Part shown: piece after piece, positions 31,822 through 32,765 of the stretch
Layout of the letters: every line of letters begins with the position of its first letter
How positions within the stretch are numbered: the stretch's first letter is position 1
Assembly: GCA_009746045.1 (NCBI GenBank)
Contig: RPFO01000985.1
Location: 1-32,765 of the forward strand
Direction of reading: 5' to 3'
DNA length: 32,765 nt
Source: Mesostigma viride
Lineage: Eukaryota > Streptophyta > Mesostigmatophyceae > Mesostigmatales > Mesostigmataceae
Program-made: the position numbers and the translations under genes
The notes under the pieces: model-generated
The model's database searches: none
Told to the model about the DNA's origin: nothing
Seen by the model: the letters and a program-made list of their open reading frames with translations, nothing else

Positions 31822-32765
31822 CGCGGTGGTGTGCTTGCTGGGTGAGGGAGTAGCCAGGCATCTGCCGTGCACTGCGTCCAGGTGGAGGTATGTGGAGGAC
31901 TTCTCCGGGTTAGTGAGGATGCCGGTGCGGGGTGAGGTAATGCTGACGATCTTGGGGAGGGAGACGCCGTTTTGCGTGCTCGAGGGGTATGATGGACCCG
32001 CCATTTTGGGACTTCCTTTCCTGGACCATCCTGATGTGCGGATTCAGAGCTCATTGCTAACCCGAGTAGGTCACGGGTCGATAGAGCTACGGTCTTACAA
32101 GTCAGTCGAGCCTCTCAGTCGCATTTGCAGCACAGTGGCTAGGCTAGCAGCACTGTCGGGTACGGAGAGTGTAGCGTGGGGCGCTGATCTCCCGCCAGCT
32201 GCTGACCTGGTTATGCCTGCATTACTGCATCCCAACAGCCTAGGAATCACTGAGAGGGACATAGCCGCACATTCCCCGATCACATTCCCTGAGCTTGTAC
32301 TGCAGATGTCAACGCCTAGTGGGTTCTCGAGCTGGTGGTGTGCATTCCGTAAGGCACTTGAGGAGTGGCAGGGCTACGGGGTGTATGAACCGCTTGACAC
32401 GGTGCCGAAGGGGGCTAGGGTGCTTCCGCTGAAGATGGTGCTGTCCCACAAGGTGAAGGCAGGTGTGGAGATCTGCTACGTGAGGCCGGTATCACAAGAG
32501 TTCGCAGGTACTAGCCCGCTGGCCAAGGAGGAGCTCTACACCCCAGGGATGGCATGGGACACGTTCAGGATGGTTAGCATGATTTTCTTAGCTTTCTGGA
32601 CGAAGGCAAGGACTACGCGTGTGCGTCCATTGATGTCAAGTGCGCATTCCCTAACTCTAGCGAGGAAGTGGCGCAAGAGGTGTGGGAGGGTACTCCGCCT
32701 CGATCTAGTGGTGCAGACGCCGCCGTTCTGGAAGGAGGTGGTCACGTCTGAGTTCATGGGTCTGT
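31820..32765 (+). CDS. Outer element protease-like domain and partial reverse transcriptase
   Basis: DAVVCLLGEGVARHLP, YVEDFSG, GEVMLTILGRETPFCVLEGY and AILGLPFL (about 32003) match the inner protease-like domain closely. RT lead-in follows: FSSWWCAFRKALEEWQGYGV, PLKMVLSHKVKAG, EELYTPGMAWDTFRM. Near 32595 the frame moves by -1 to read DEGKDYACASIDVKCAF (first RT Asp), and near 32700 it returns to read VVQTPPFWKEVV. The window ends before the second RT Asp pair. Confidence 0.75.

Larger units (their letters stand above)
20241..32765 (+). mobile_element. Outer copia-like LTR retrotransposon, interrupted and truncated by the window
   Basis: Coding parts run gag (20241-21225), then, after an 8.5-kb inner insertion, the Gln run and zinc knuckles (29700-29956), integrase (29972-31270), a linker (31267-31821), and protease-like and reverse transcriptase N-terminal regions (31820 to the edge). 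Frames differ by one base at several joints (near 29750, 31267, 31820, 32595 and 32700). Its sequence is clearly related to but distinct from the inner element. Confidence 0.85.

Overview
The window is nuclear eukaryotic DNA, most likely from a green alga. It carries two intron-rich, GC-rich protein genes with phase-consistent GT-AG introns. One is an S-acyltransferase whose closest layout, from memory, is the plant PAT type with a zinc ribbon ahead of the DHHC domain. Introns and flanks are packed with minisatellites, as in some prasinophytes (Cymbomonas-like genomes come to mind). The phylum-level guess is moderate and the genus is only a hint. No bacterial operon features, rRNA or intact tRNA genes were seen.

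Left part (1-4727): a purine-only tract of at least 1,174 bp running off the left edge, then mostly unrecognised DNA with a 51-bp tandem repeat. Region 4728-10869 (+): a multi-exon STE20-family kinase-like gene. It has lost the DFG motif and the HRD Arg, Lys and Asn, and it carries a PWLS motif, which points to a STRAD-like pseudokinase. Region about 11476-17481 (+): an eight-exon DHHC palmitoyltransferase, about 362 residues if the tentative first exon is right. Its introns hold 62-bp, 59-bp, G-rich and other repeats. Its first confirmed intron is bounded by copies of the upstream exon edge, as expected if it arose by tandem duplication.

Region 17482-20240: non-coding, with two near-identical 148-bp tRNA-derived SINE-like copies and a diverged 90-bp repeat pair.

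Right part (20241-32765): two nested copia-like LTR retrotransposons. The outer element (gag from 20241, zinc knuckles at 29759, integrase from 29972, protease-like and RT running off the right edge) is split by a complete inner element (21226-29699). The inner element has 454/458-bp LTRs and a GCAGC target duplication inside a CAG run. Both elements share an unusual plan: Gag, zinc knuckle, integrase, SH3-like tail, protease-like domain, reverse transcriptase. They also share an integrase spacing of D-x52-D-x29-E. The canonical Ty1/copia order puts protease before integrase. In the outer element gag and integrase are separated in one frame by a single TGA-CTA-G stop, a known readthrough context. 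The inner element's frame is broken six times, always in the -1 direction, although its LTRs are almost identical.
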